The notes: a model not told the origin generated them from the letters alone. A stretch of 64,000 bases of DNA from an uncultured Oscillibacter sp. (GCA_910585385.1 CAJUDV010000006.1:1-64000), one strand, 5' to 3'; counted from the first letter of the stretch, positions 1 to 8,074 are shown. Translations and numbers: made by a program.

Positions 1-511
1 CGTTGGGAAAGCCGATGAGGCCCACGTCCGCCAGGAGCTTCAGCTCCAAAATCACATCGTGGCTCTCGCCGGGGAGCCCCGCCTTGGCGAACCGCGGCAC
101 CTGCCGGGTGGGGGTGGCGAAGTGCATATTCCCCCAGCCCCCCCGGCCGCCTTTGCAGAGGGTGAAGGGCTCTTTGCCGGACATGTCCTTGATGATCTCG
201 CCGGTCTCCGCGTCCCGCACCAGGGTGCCCCGGGGCACCCGGATCACCAGATCCTCCCCGTCCTTGCCGGACTTCCGCTTGCCTTGGCCGTCGCCGCCGT
301 TGCCGGCCACGTATTTGCGCTTGTAGCGGAAATCCATCAGGGTGGACATATTGTCGTCCACCACCAGAATGATGGAGCCGCCCCGGCCGCCGTCGCCGCC
401 GTCGGGTCCGCCGGCCGCCACGTATTTCTCCCGGTGGAAGGCCACCACGCCATTGCCGCCGCTGCCGGCCTGGACCGTGACGCGGGCCTTGTCGATAAAT
501 GAAGCCGCCAT
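1..511 (-). CDS. obgE: GTPase Obg, N-terminal part (cut by window edge)
   Basis: This is the first 170 residues of the Obg GTPase, which binds the large ribosomal subunit and helps its assembly. The visible part is the Obg fold, a glycine-rich domain with repeats such as GGNGVVAF, GGDGG and GGRGG. The G domain lies outside the window. The start ATG follows a GAGGAGG Shine-Dalgarno site. It sits downstream of rplU, prp and rpmA, the usual Firmicute order, but a strong terminator after rpmA separates it from them. The identification is secure; only the C-terminal part is unseen. Confidence 0.96.
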   Translation of the reverse strand, partial: MAASFIDKARVTVQAGSGGNGVVAFHREKYVAAGGPDGGDGGRGGSIILVVDDNMSTLMDFRYKRKYVAGNGGDGQGKRKSGKDGEDLVIRVPRGTLVRDAETGEIIKDMSGKEPFTLCKGGRGGWGNMHFATPTRQVPRFAKAGLPGESHDVILELKLLADVGLIGFPN

Positions 512-750
512 AAAATTCCCCTCCTCTATCCCTTATGTTCCTCCAATGGGGCCAAAATATGCTCCGCGCGGCCCCCCGGCGCCCGCCGGATCACCCGCAT
601 GCCTCACAGCTGCCGTCCAGCGGTTCTCTCATCCAGCTCCCCTCCCGGGGCGCATATCCAGAGGGCCCACAGTCCCAAATCACCTGCCGGGCCGGCCGCT
701 TGTACAGCGCCGGCAAGCGCTCTTCCGCGAAAATTTCTCCGCTCCCCCGC

Positions 751-780
751 AAAAAGGGGCCCGGACACCGTCCGAGCCCC
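751..780 (-). terminator. Rho-independent terminator after rpmA
   Basis: On the minus strand a stem GGGGCTCGGAC / GTCCGGGCCCC is followed directly by TTTTT. It begins about a dozen bases after the rpmA stop, so it closes the rplU-prp-rpmA unit and makes obgE expression depend on read-through or a separate promoter. The roughly 240 bases between it and obgE show no gene. Confidence 0.85.
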
Positions 781-791
781 TCACCGTGTTT

Positions 792-1073
792 TTATTCAGC
801 CTCGTACACGCAGGCCTGCTTGCGATCCTTGCCCAGCCGCTCAAAGCGGAGCACGCCGTCCGCCTTGGCGAACAGGGTGTCGTCGGTGCCGATACCCACG
901 TTCACACCGGGGTGGATGTGGGTGCCGCGCTGGCGGACCAGGATATTCCCGGCCTTGACGAACTGACCGTCGGCGCGCTTGGGCCCAAGGCGCTTGGCTT
1001 TGGAGTCACGGCCGTTCTTGGTGGAGCCGCCGCCCTTTTTGTGGGCGAAAAACTGAAGACCAATACGAATCAT
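792..1073 (-). CDS. rpmA: 50S ribosomal protein L27 with cleavable leader
   Basis: L27 of the large ribosomal subunit, 93 residues. The N-terminus MIRIGLQFFAHKKGGGSTKN carries the extension typical of Firmicutes. The protease Prp is known to cut such leaders after the FFA motif, so that the mature tail can reach the peptidyl-transferase centre. The prp gene is immediately upstream in the same operon, which supports this processing. The start ATG has an AAAGGA ribosome site about nine bases ahead. Nothing appears degraded. Confidence 0.98.
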   Translation of the reverse strand: MIRIGLQFFAHKKGGGSTKNGRDSKAKRLGPKRADGQFVKAGNILVRQRGTHIHPGVNVGIGTDDTLFAKADGVLRFERLGKDRKQACVYEAE

Positions 1074-1115
1074 GATAACGAACCATCCTTTCTTCGTTTT
1101 TTAGATGGGGAGGAC

Positions 1116-1448
1116 TCACTCATCCTCCAGAACTTCAATATTTTCCGGGTACTCGTCGTGGAGCTCCGTGAGATAGACCATCAGGCCCGTCAAAAGCGCC
1201 TGACAGGCGCTCTCCGCCGCAGGCGCCAGACCGCCGGGCAGACGCATGGAGATGGACGCGTCCCTCTCCCGCACTTTCACAGACGCCGCCAGGCCCAGCA
1301 CGTCGTTGACGGTGGCCTCCACCAGGCGGATGGCGCTGGTGACGGCGGCGCAGACGATGTCCGCCCCCGCCCCGGCGTAGCCGCTGTGGCCCCGGGCGTC
1401 AAAACCGGCAATCCGGTTTCCCTCCACGCGGAAGGTGACAGTGGTCAT
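1116..1448 (-). CDS. prp: Ribosomal-processing cysteine protease Prp
   Basis: A small cysteine protease (110 residues) that removes the N-terminal leader of L27. The family signature is visible: GHSGYA near residues 20-25 supplies the catalytic His, and DIVCAAVTSAI near 31-41 supplies the Cys. It lies between rplU and rpmA, two bases after the rplU stop codon and without a strong ribosome site of its own, so it is probably translated by coupling to rplU. This is the normal Firmicute arrangement (formerly YsxB, DUF464). Confidence 0.95.
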   Translation of the reverse strand: MTTVTFRVEGNRIAGFDARGHSGYAGAGADIVCAAVTSAIRLVEATVNDVLGLAASVKVRERDASISMRLPGGLAPAAESACQALLTGLMVYLTELHDEYPENIEVLEDE

Positions 1449-1450
1449 GC

Positions 1451-1762
1451 TCAGACGGAGATCTTGGCGATCTCAACCTTGGTGTAAGGCTGGCGATGGC
1501 CCTGACGCTTGCGGTAGCCCTTCTTGGGATTGTACTTGAAGATGCGGATCTTCTTGCCCTTGCCGTTCTTCACCACGGTGGCCTCCACGGAGGCGCCCGC
1601 CACGGTGGGAGCGCCGAAGGTGGCCTTCTCCCCGTCGATGACGGCCAGAACCTGATCAAACTTCACGGTGTCGCCGGCTTCCTGGTCCAGCTTCTCGATA
1701 TAGACCACGTCGCCCTCGGCCACCTTATACTGCTTGCCGCCGGTTACGATGATTGCGTTCAT
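1451..1762 (-). CDS. rplU: 50S ribosomal protein L21
   Basis: L21 of the large subunit, 103 residues. It starts MNAIIVTGGKQYKV and carries the family core KIRIFKYNPKKGYRKRQGHR in the C-terminal half. It is the first gene of the rplU-prp-rpmA operon, with a GGAG ribosome site and a sigma-A promoter about 90 bases upstream. The intervening leader resembles the L21 autoregulatory leader of Firmicutes, so feedback control is likely. Confidence 0.98.
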   Translation of the reverse strand: MNAIIVTGGKQYKVAEGDVVYIEKLDQEAGDTVKFDQVLAVIDGEKATFGAPTVAGASVEATVVKNGKGKKIRIFKYNPKKGYRKRQGHRQPYTKVEIAKISV

Positions 1763-1840
1763 GCTTGTTTCAACTCCTTCATTACGGGCTCGCTGTCGGG
1801 GGCGGTCCTAAGGGACGCTTTCAGGCCCATTCAAAGCGGC
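1763..1840 (-). promoter_or_regulatory. Probable L21 ribosomal leader RNA
   Basis: This is the untranslated stretch between the promoter and rplU. It holds GGGCC near its 5' part and GAGCCC shortly before the ribosome site, which can pair to enclose a short hairpin around CCCTTAGGAC. Firmicute rplU operons commonly carry such a leader (Rfam L21_leader). The match is by position and general pattern only; I could not run a covariance search. Confidence 0.55.
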
Positions 1841-1846
1841 TCATCA

Positions 1847-1875
1847 AGTATATCAGCGAGATTTGGAAAAGTCAA
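1847..1875 (-). promoter_or_regulatory. Sigma-A promoter of rplU operon
   Basis: On the minus strand TTGACT and TATACT are separated by 17 bases, which is near consensus. It drives rplU-prp-rpmA and separates this block from the PepSY gene upstream. Confidence 0.85.
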
Positions 1876-1910
1876 CGGTTTTCGGAGAAATTTTGCAAAA
1901 AAGCCCTCTG

Positions 1911-3083
1911 TCAGCCATCCAACTCCTGCTTAAACTCCAGAATCTCCCCGGTGACGGCGTCCACCGTATACTCGTACTCATATCCGCCGGACTTGAAGTC
2001 GATCTCATACTCGCAGCAGCCCGCGCCGTGATTGCCGGCATGACCGTCGTGGTGGTCCAGCTCCACGGCGCAGCGCACCACGGCGTCCGCCGCGAGACCG
2101 GCGTGGCCGAAGGCGATCTCCTTGGCCCGGGCCTCGCCGATGTAGGCCGGAGCGGCGTTCCCGCTGCTTTGCACGGGCCGGGTCCCGTCGACCTCCTTCT
2201 TGAACTTCACCACACTGCCGTCGGCGGCGCTGATCTCGTAGTCATACTCGTACCCGCCGGAGAAGAACTCCAGCTCATACACCTGGACCCCGTCCTCATA
2301 ATCCAGCTCCCACCGGTAGCCAGTGACGCTGTCCGCCGTCACGCCGGCATGGGCCAGGGCTATCTCCTTGGCCCGGGCCTCCCCGATGTCCCCGGCGGCG
2401 GGCGTCTTCGCCGGTGTGCCCGGGGTGTTCCCGGCGGGGGTCTGGACAGGGGCGGCAGGCGCCGCGCCGGAACTCTCCGAAGGCGTCTGGGACGGCGCGC
2501 TCCCGGCGTCCGCCTCTTTCTCGAACTTCACCACGCTGCCGTCGGCAGCGCTGATTTCATAGTCGTACGCATACCCGCCGGAGGAAAATTTCAGCTCGTA
2601 GACCAGTACGCCGTTCTCATAGTCCCGCTCCGCTGGAAGCGCGGCGGCGGCCTCCGCCGTCACGCCGGCATGGGCGTAGGCAATCTCCCAGGCCCGAGCC
2701 TCGCCGACGTCCCCGCCCTCCGGGGCCGGGGTCTTCCCCTCCGGCGGCGGGACAGTCTCCTCCGCGTCCCGGCTGAACTTCACAATGCTGCCGGTGGCGG
2801 CGCTGACCACGTAGTCGTAGGCAACGCCGTCCGCCGTGAATTCCACCTCGTAGACTTGCGCTCCGCCCTCTTCATCCCGGGCAATCCTGTAGCTGGAGAG
2901 CTGGCTCTCGGCAATCCCGGCGTGGCTCAGGGCGGCAGACTTGGCCGCCTCCTCCCCCACGTCCCCGCCGGGTCCGGCGGACCGGCCCATCCAATAGGCC
3001 CCGGCAATCACCGCCAGCGCCAGCACGCCGCAGGCGGCGGCGATTCCATACCGCTTCCAGCGACTCCGATCCCTTTCCATCAT
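1911..3083 (-). CDS. Membrane-anchored protein with four PepSY domains
   Basis: A 390-residue protein with a basic N-terminus, one membrane helix (about residues 12-32) and four extracellular PepSY domains at about 41-106, 126-190, 232-296 and 315-388. The repeats share GEARAKEIA.HAG, then ELDYEDGVQVYELEF and YDYEISAADGSVVKF, and are joined by Pro/Ala-rich linkers. The last copy carries a His/Cys-rich loop (HHDGHAGNHGAGCC) that the others lack. PepSY modules are thought to inhibit or chaperone secreted peptidases and occur in surface proteins; the target here is unknown. The first of two ATGs has a GGAGG site seven bases ahead. It is the last gene of the zinc-ribbon/mtnN/luxS operon. Confidence 0.85.
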   Translation of the reverse strand: MMERDRSRWKRYGIAAACGVLALAVIAGAYWMGRSAGPGGDVGEEAAKSAALSHAGIAESQLSSYRIARDEEGGAQVYEVEFTADGVAYDYVVSAATGSIVKFSRDAEETVPPPEGKTPAPEGGDVGEARAWEIAYAHAGVTAEAAAALPAERDYENGVLVYELKFSSGGYAYDYEISAADGSVVKFEKEADAGSAPSQTPSESSGAAPAAPVQTPAGNTPGTPAKTPAAGDIGEARAKEIALAHAGVTADSVTGYRWELDYEDGVQVYELEFFSGGYEYDYEISAADGSVVKFKKEVDGTRPVQSSGNAAPAYIGEARAKEIAFGHAGLAADAVVRCAVELDHHDGHAGNHGAGCCEYEIDFKSGGYEYEYTVDAVTGEILEFKQELDG

Positions 3084-3102
3084 AACAGCACCTCCCTTTC
3101 CC

Positions 3103-3564
3103 TCATTGGTAGGACAGCCGCTCCGCTGTCCAGTCCGCGATCAGCTCCGCGTAAAACCCGCAGACGGCCCGGCCGGCCTCCACATCCAGATTGATGTAGT
3201 TGCCGCACTCTTTAGCGCTTCTGCCGGGCATCTCCCCCTGAAATGCCCCGGCGGCGGCGAAGACCTCCTTCAGCAGCGCCACCGCCCCCTCCAGGGAGAG
3301 ACGGCTGCCGTCAAAGAGGAAATAGAAACCGGTCTGGCACCCCATGGGGCCGAAGTAGACCACGGCGTCTTTCTCTTTGGAGTTCCGCAGCAGCGTGGCA
3401 ATCAGGTGCTCCGCCGAGTGCATCTCGGCGTTGGTCAGAAGGTCCCCGGTGTTGGGCTTCTTAAACCGCAGGTCAAAGGTTACCACGTCCCCGTCCCGGC
3501 GGGAGAGGTAGAGCCCCGGCTGGAGCTTGTTGTGGTCCACGGTAAAGCTGGCGATGCGTTCCAT
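3103..3564 (-). CDS. luxS: S-ribosylhomocysteine lyase LuxS
   Basis: LuxS cleaves S-ribosylhomocysteine to homocysteine and DPD, the precursor of autoinducer-2. The metal site is visible as HSAEH (His49, His53, with catalytic Glu52) and Cys120 in KECGNY. The catalytic Cys76 lies in GCQTGFY. Its length of 153 residues is normal. It follows mtnN by one base, so two consecutive steps of S-adenosylhomocysteine recycling are co-transcribed. The ribosome site AGGAGGAGG precedes the ATG. Confidence 0.97.
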   Translation of the reverse strand: MERIASFTVDHNKLQPGLYLSRRDGDVVTFDLRFKKPNTGDLLTNAEMHSAEHLIATLLRNSKEKDAVVYFGPMGCQTGFYFLFDGSRLSLEGAVALLKEVFAAAGAFQGEMPGRSAKECGNYINLDVEAGRAVCGFYAELIADWTAERLSYQ

Positions 3565-3565
3565 A

Positions 3566-4252
3566 TTATGCCTCCTCCTTTTGCAGTAATCTGGCGAAGG
3601 GCAGAACCACCCTGCCCAGGTTCTCCACAGCCTGACTGTAATCGAAATACTCCTCCAACTGACTGTCGTAAAACAGGTGGTCGGACACGGATTTCAGCGC
3701 TGCAAACCCCACGCCGTTCCGCAGGCACACCTGGGCAATGGCGCAGCCCTCCATCTCCACCAGGTCGGGGCGGAAGGTATCCCGGATCCAGGCGGAGCGG
3801 TCCCCTTTGACGGCAAACCAGTCCCCGGTGGCCACCCGGCCCAGAACCGGGTCGCAGCCCATGGTCCGCAGCAGCGCCGCGCACCGCTCCGGAGCCCAGG
3901 TGGGAAACTCCGTCCGGTTCACGGTGGAGACCATCCCCAGGGGGTCTCCCGCGCCGGAGGTGTCCACGTCGTGCTGGACAAACTCCCGGGCCACCACCAG
4001 GGTGCCGGTGGGCAGGCTGGTGGCGCAGCCGGCGATGCCGGCGTTCAAAATCAGATCCACGCCGTATTTCAGGCAGAAAATCTCCGCCGCCATGGCGGCG
4101 TTTACCTTGCTGACGCCGCCCACACAGGCGGTCAGCCCCTCGCCCAGGTCGTAAAAGGGCACGCCGGACACCGTCTCAAACGGCTCCAGCTCCCCCGCGC
4201 CGGGCATGGCCCGGAACTCCACGGGCATGGCGAATTGCAATCCGATCTTCAT
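3566..4252 (-). CDS. mtnN: MTA/SAH nucleosidase
   Basis: 5'-methylthioadenosine/S-adenosylhomocysteine nucleosidase (Pfs), 228 residues. It removes adenine from SAH to give the substrate of the neighbouring LuxS. Family marks: MPVEFRAM at the N-terminus with the catalytic Glu12, the GIAG loop near residue 94, VEMEG near 170 for ribose binding, and KSVSD near 192 with the catalytic Asp. The start has an AGGAGG site. It sits between the zinc-ribbon gene and luxS in one operon. Confidence 0.94.
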   Translation of the reverse strand: MKIGLQFAMPVEFRAMPGAGELEPFETVSGVPFYDLGEGLTACVGGVSKVNAAMAAEIFCLKYGVDLILNAGIAGCATSLPTGTLVVAREFVQHDVDTSGAGDPLGMVSTVNRTEFPTWAPERCAALLRTMGCDPVLGRVATGDWFAVKGDRSAWIRDTFRPDLVEMEGCAIAQVCLRNGVGFAALKSVSDHLFYDSQLEEYFDYSQAVENLGRVVLPFARLLQKEEA

Positions 4253-4262
4253 GGGAATCCTC

Positions 4263-4646
4263 CTATTCTATCTCCGGCAGCTGTCTGCCGCACTTGGCGC
4301 AGTACACAAAGCCCTCCCCGGATCTGGCGCCGCAGTAGGGACAGAAGCGAAACCCGCCGCCGGGCCGCTCCGGATCATCCTGAGCGCGGCGGTCCAGGGG
4401 GTCCGGCTCCTCGCCGTCCTCCGTGATGTCAAACTCGGAGAACCGGTTTTCCCCCGTGGCGTTTTTGAAGTGGTAGACGGCCTGCACAATTCCTATAAGG
4501 ATAAACAGCACGCCGAACGCCAGAAAAAATGCGGGAGCTCCCATTGACGCCGCAGCGCCGGTCCAGATCACGCCGAAAATCACACCCACAAGGGACCCCA
4601 TGGCCCCCATGGCCGAGGGGCCCCGTCCGGGCTTCACACTTTTCAT
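4263..4646 (-). CDS. Small membrane protein with C-terminal zinc ribbon
   Basis: A 127-residue protein of unknown function. Two hydrophobic segments (about residues 18-32 and 38-58) are followed by an acidic linker and a C-terminal zinc ribbon of the form CPYCG...CAKCGRQLP. I chose the ATG at 4646 because GGGGAGG precedes it with good spacing; an upstream in-frame ATG lacks a ribosome site. It is the first gene of the operon with mtnN, luxS and the PepSY protein. The zinc ribbon suggests metal sensing or protein contact, but that is only inference. Confidence 0.8.
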   Translation of the reverse strand: MKSVKPGRGPSAMGAMGSLVGVIFGVIWTGAAASMGAPAFFLAFGVLFILIGIVQAVYHFKNATGENRFSEFDITEDGEEPDPLDRRAQDDPERPGGGFRFCPYCGARSGEGFVYCAKCGRQLPEIE

Positions 4647-4708
4647 AAAAACGCCTCCCCTGCCGCCGTATAGTCCCACCGCTTTGCCAGCCAGGTGTTC
4701 TCTGAGAT

Positions 4709-4737
4709 ATTTTAGCATCGGACCGGCGGGAGGTCAA
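4709..4737 (-). promoter_or_regulatory. Promoter of zinc-ribbon/mtnN/luxS/PepSY operon
   Basis: On the minus strand TTGACC and TAAAAT are 17 bases apart. It is divergent from the capA promoter, whose -35 box begins about 45 bases away. Confidence 0.75.
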
Positions 4738-4781
4738 ATCCTTTTTCGGGGAAACCGCACCGGTGAACTGCCAAATTTTTC

Positions 4782-4810
4782 TCGACTTCCTCCGCCGGGG
4801 ATGGTATACT
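4782..4810 (+). promoter_or_regulatory. Promoter upstream of capA
   Basis: TCGACT and TATACT are separated by 17 bases. Transcription would start near 4817, leaving a leader of about 220 bases before capA. Confidence 0.65.
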
Positions 4811-4816
4811 TTATTA

Positions 4817-5040
4817 AAGGGTTCCAACTGCGGCATACAGGGCGCCGCCGCAATGCCGCGCTTTTCATCTTCGCCGCACTGCCGCCGGAAGCCTCACGCC
4901 GCGGCTTCTTTCCCACCGGGCAAAGCCTTTGCCGGCCGGGGATCTTCCCGCGGGCGTTTTCGGCGCGGGCCTGCCGCCCGGCGGCTCCGCCGCGCCGCGG
5001 AGCGGCAGAGGCGGCGTTAACACGAAACGGAGGACCGGAC
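4817..5040 (+). other. Long GC-rich structured leader of capA
   Basis: No convincing gene lies here. The stretch contains a 7-bp stem GCGGCAT (4830) / ATGCCGC (4853), and near its 3' end a second stem CTGCCGC / GCGGCAG enclosing a smaller GC-rich hairpin. It could be a regulatory leader or a small RNA gene. I do not recognise a known RNA family in it. Confidence 0.4.
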
Positions 5041-6165
5041 ATGAATTTAAAATATCTGCCGGGTCTCTTGGCCGCCCTCTGGGTGACCATCTGCCCCGTC
5101 ATGGCGCCCGCCGCTCCATCACCGCCGGAGCCCTCACGGGTGAAGGCGGCGGTCCTCCGCCAGCCCCTTCCGCCGGTGCCGCTGGAGGAGCTCCCCCCGG
5201 AGGAGCCGGAGGAACCGGCCTCCCCGGAGGGACAGGCCCCGCCGGAGGAGGACGGCTCCTTCACCATCTCCCTGTCCTTCACGGGGGATATGCTGCTGGC
5301 CTCCGGCCACGGCCAGCGGGCGGCAGGAAACTTCCTGGACTACGCCGCCAAGCAGGAGCCCTCCTACTTTCTCCAAGGCGTAAAGTCCATTTTTGAGAAG
5401 GACGACTTCACCGTGGTGAACCTGGAAAACGTGCTCACGGACCGGGCCCTGACCCCCCGGGAGAAGGACACAGACCCCGCCTTCTGGTTCCGCAGCGGCA
5501 CGAGGAACACCGCCGTCCTCACCTCCTCCGGCGTGGAGGCCGTGTCTCTTGCCAACAACCACACCAACGACTACGGCGCCGCCGGGTACAAGGACACCGT
5601 CAAAGCCGTCACGGAGGCGGGCCTCCAGTACGGCGACAACACCCACCCCCTGTACCTGGAGAAAAACGGCTTCCGTATTGCCGTGATCTGCAACGGCCTC
5701 TGGAACGAGGGCCAGGCCGCCTCCATCGTCAACCGCCTCCGGGCGGCGGAAACGGAGTCCGATTTCCAGATCGTCTTCTACCACGGGGGCGCCGAGGGCG
5801 TCCACACGCCGGAGCCCTGGAAGGTCCGGGCCTCCCGCCGCCTGGTGGACGCCGGGGCGGACCTGGTCCTGGGCAGCCACCCCCACGTGCTCCAGCCCCG
5901 GGAGATCTACCAGGGCAGGGAGATCGTCTACTCCCTGGGAAACTTCTGCTACGGCGGCAGCCGGTATCCCCAAAACCGCACCGTGGTCTACCAGCTGACC
6001 CTGACGGTCAAGGACGGAGAACTGGTTGACACTGCCTCGGAGATCACCCCCTGCTATGTCTACACCGGCAAGGCGAACAACTACTGCCCCGCCCCCATCA
6101 CCGACGAGGAGCAACGCCAGCGGGTGCTGGACTTCCTGGACGGCAGGATCACATCCCCCTATTGA
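5041..6165 (+). CDS. CapA-family poly-gamma-glutamate synthesis-like protein
   Basis: A 374-residue secreted or membrane-tethered metallophosphatase-fold protein of the CapA/PGA_cap family. The N-terminal signal segment (about 1-24) is followed by a Pro/Glu-rich linker. Family motifs appear in order: FTGDMLLA (~83), VVNLENVLT (~125), LANNHTNDYG (~170), SHPHVLQP (~275) and SLGNF (~296), which together form the metal site. CapA proteins act in poly-gamma-glutamate capsule export, but single copies without capBC, as here, often have other cell-surface roles. The start has GGAGG seven bases ahead; a much longer in-frame extension upstream is dismissed. Confidence 0.87.
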   Translation: MNLKYLPGLLAALWVTICPVMAPAAPSPPEPSRVKAAVLRQPLPPVPLEELPPEEPEEPASPEGQAPPEEDGSFTISLSFTGDMLLASGHGQRAAGNFLDYAAKQEPSYFLQGVKSIFEKDDFTVVNLENVLTDRALTPREKDTDPAFWFRSGTRNTAVLTSSGVEAVSLANNHTNDYGAAGYKDTVKAVTEAGLQYGDNTHPLYLEKNGFRIAVICNGLWNEGQAASIVNRLRAAETESDFQIVFYHGGAEGVHTPEPWKVRASRRLVDAGADLVLGSHPHVLQPREIYQGREIVYSLGNFCYGGSRYPQNRTVVYQLTLTVKDGELVDTASEITPCYVYTGKANNYCPAPITDEEQRQRVLDFLDGRITSPY

Positions 6166-6240
6166 CAAACGGTCCCCGTCTGAGCGGACGGCGCTTGCCC
6201 CGACGTTTCATTGGCGGTCTATAGAAGGATTTGGAGAGAT

Positions 6241-6613
6241 ATGAAATATCGGAACTTAATCATTCTCCCGCTCTTGGCAGGGGTTCTCGCGTTTGCGCCA
6301 TACCTTATGGATCAAAAAAACAGCTTCTCAAGGTCGGGATTATCCCCCGCAGATCTTTGTAAATGACTCCGTCTATCGTGGAACCGGCCACACTGTTTCC
6401 GTGATCCCGGAAGAGGCCGTCTGCCTCGGTTCTATCACAGAGGTTGTCCCACAGCACGAGCCAATGGTACATGAGAATTTTTACTCCAACACGCTCCCGG
6501 CCGGGACGGAACTCTATTCCCCCGCCCTCGACCAGCGTGTGGTATACGCAAAGGCGGCGACTTCCTCAGGCGAATACTATTCCAAATATGAAAAAAGCGA
6601 ATCCGACGGATAG
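6241..6613 (+). pseudogene. Small secreted protein broken by a one-base frameshift
   Basis: The ATG with a GGAG site encodes a clear signal-like segment (MKYRNLIILPLLAGVLAFAP...) but stops after 41 codons. The rest of the protein continues in the +1 frame, from about QGRDYPPQIFVNDSVYRG to the stop at 6611-6613. Removing one A from the 7-A run at 6314-6320 joins the two into one 123-residue frame reading MDQKTASQGRDYPPQIFVND. The intact form would be a small exported protein of unknown function. It may be a real mutation, a sequencing error or a slippage site. A terminator follows immediately. Confidence 0.7.
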
Positions 6614-6643
6614 AAAAAGGCCGCTTACCAGCGGCCTTTTTCA
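6614..6643 (+). terminator. Terminator after frameshifted secreted-protein gene
   Basis: AAAAAGGCCGC, a short loop and GCGGCCTTTTT form a strong hairpin with a T tract. It starts right after the stop codon and works in either direction. Confidence 0.9.
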
Positions 6644-6755
6644 GTCTGCCGGGAAATCCGGTCGGGCGTCCGCGCACGGACAGCCGTCTATTCCGCTCCC
6701 GCTCCACCGTCTCTGACATTTTTTCAGTTTCCCTAAAAAATTTTTAGTTTTTGTA

Positions 6756-6783
6756 TTGCATTTTTCTTTTTCTGTGTTATCAT
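6756..6783 (+). promoter_or_regulatory. Promoter of dpaL
   Basis: TTGCAT and TATCAT with a 16-base T-rich spacer, in an AT-rich stretch between the upstream terminator and dpaL. Confidence 0.65.
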
Positions 6784-6839
6784 GTCCCTGGAAGCAAACG
6801 AGATCCCCCTCAAAATAACGTTTCTGGAGGCTATCAACC

Positions 6840-8054
6840 ATGAAAGAGGCCATCAAGTGGACCGTCAACCGCATGCCCAAAAGCGACGACCGGCAGCTGG
6901 GCGTCATGTCTCTGCCCAGCGTGGCAAAGGCCCGCTTTTTCCACAGCAGCTTTCCCCAGTACTCCATCACCCCCCTGGACCAGCTCAGCGGCATGGCCGC
7001 TTACCTGGGCTTAGGCGGCCTGTTTGTGAAAAACGAGGCCCACCGCTTCGGTCTCAACGCCTTCAAGGTGCTGGGCGGTTCCTTCGCCATGGCCCGGTAC
7101 ATCGCCCAGGAGATGGACCGGGACGTGTCCGAGATGACCTACGACTACCTGACCAGCGAGAACTTCCGCCGGGAGTTTGGCCAGGCCACGTTCTTCACCG
7201 CCACCGACGGCAACCACGGCCGGGGCGTGGCCTGGGCCGCCCACAAATTGGGCCAGAAGGCGGTGGTCCACATGCCCAAGGGCAGCAGCAAGCCCCGGTT
7301 TGACAACATCGCCAAGGAGGGCGCCCAGGTCACCATTGAGGAGCTGAATTACGACGACTGCGTCCGCCTGGCTGCCGCCGAGGCAGAGCGGACCGAGCAC
7401 GGCGTCATCGTTCAGGACACCGCCTGGGACGGCTATGAGGAGATTCCCTCCTGGATCATGCAGGGCTACGGCACCATGGCCAGCGAGTCCGCCGAGCAGC
7501 TGCGGCAGGTGGGGGTAAACCGCCCCACCCACGTGTTCATCCAGGCCGGCGTGGGCAGCCTGGCCGGGGCCGTGGTGGGCTACTACACCAACCTCTTCCC
7601 CAACGATCCCCCCAAATTCATCGTCATGGAGGCCATGGCCGCGGACTGCCTCTACCAGGGCGCCCTGGCCGGGGACGGCAAGCCCCGGGCGGTAACCGGC
7701 GACCTCCGGACCATCATGGCGGGCCTTGCCTGCGGCGAGCCCAACACCATCTCCTGGGACATCCTGCGCAACCACGTCTCCGCCTTCGTCTCCTGCCCCG
7801 ACTGGGTCAGCGCCCGGGGCATGCGGATGCTGGCGGTGCCCGTGAAGGGCGACCCCACGGTGATCTCCGGCGAGAGCGGCGCAGTGGGCATGGGCCTGCT
7901 GGCGGCGCTGATGGAGGACGACTGGTACGGAGAGCTCCGGGAGGCCATCGGCCTGGACCGGTTCAGCCAGGTGCTGATGTTCTCCACCGAGGGAAACACG
8001 GACCCGCTGAAGTTCCGGAAGGTGATCTGGGACGGGGAGTACGCCACGGTCTGA
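6840..8054 (+). CDS. dpaL: Diaminopropionate ammonia-lyase
   Basis: A PLP enzyme that splits 2,3-diaminopropionate into pyruvate and ammonia (YgeX type). Its length of 404 residues fits the family. Lys76 in the NAFKVLGG motif is the expected PLP lysine; TATDGNHGRGVAW (~120) binds the cofactor phosphate/substrate, and GVGSLAGAVVGY (~240) is the glycine loop. It stands alone with its own promoter, so use of diaminopropionate (and perhaps D-serine) as a nitrogen/carbon source is inferred from family knowledge. A MITE has landed between the stop and the terminator. Confidence 0.93.
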   Translation: MKEAIKWTVNRMPKSDDRQLGVMSLPSVAKARFFHSSFPQYSITPLDQLSGMAAYLGLGGLFVKNEAHRFGLNAFKVLGGSFAMARYIAQEMDRDVSEMTYDYLTSENFRREFGQATFFTATDGNHGRGVAWAAHKLGQKAVVHMPKGSSKPRFDNIAKEGAQVTIEELNYDDCVRLAAAEAERTEHGVIVQDTAWDGYEEIPSWIMQGYGTMASESAEQLRQVGVNRPTHVFIQAGVGSLAGAVVGYYTNLFPNDPPKFIVMEAMAADCLYQGALAGDGKPRAVTGDLRTIMAGLACGEPNTISWDILRNHVSAFVSCPDWVSARGMRMLAVPVKGDPTVISGESGAVGMGLLAALMEDDWYGELREAIGLDRFSQVLMFSTEGNTDPLKFRKVIWDGEYATV

Positions 8055-8074
8055 CGCCGTTATCTCCAAATTAA

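Noticed and set aside
4600..5040. Upstream in-frame extension of capA
   Set aside because: It crosses the promoter and a structured leader, and the ATG at 5041 has a proper ribosome site and signal peptide.
4817..5040. 6S or SRP RNA in the capA leader
   Set aside because: The conserved SRP loop is absent, and the 5' and 3' ends do not pair as a 6S RNA would; only a generic structured leader is supported.
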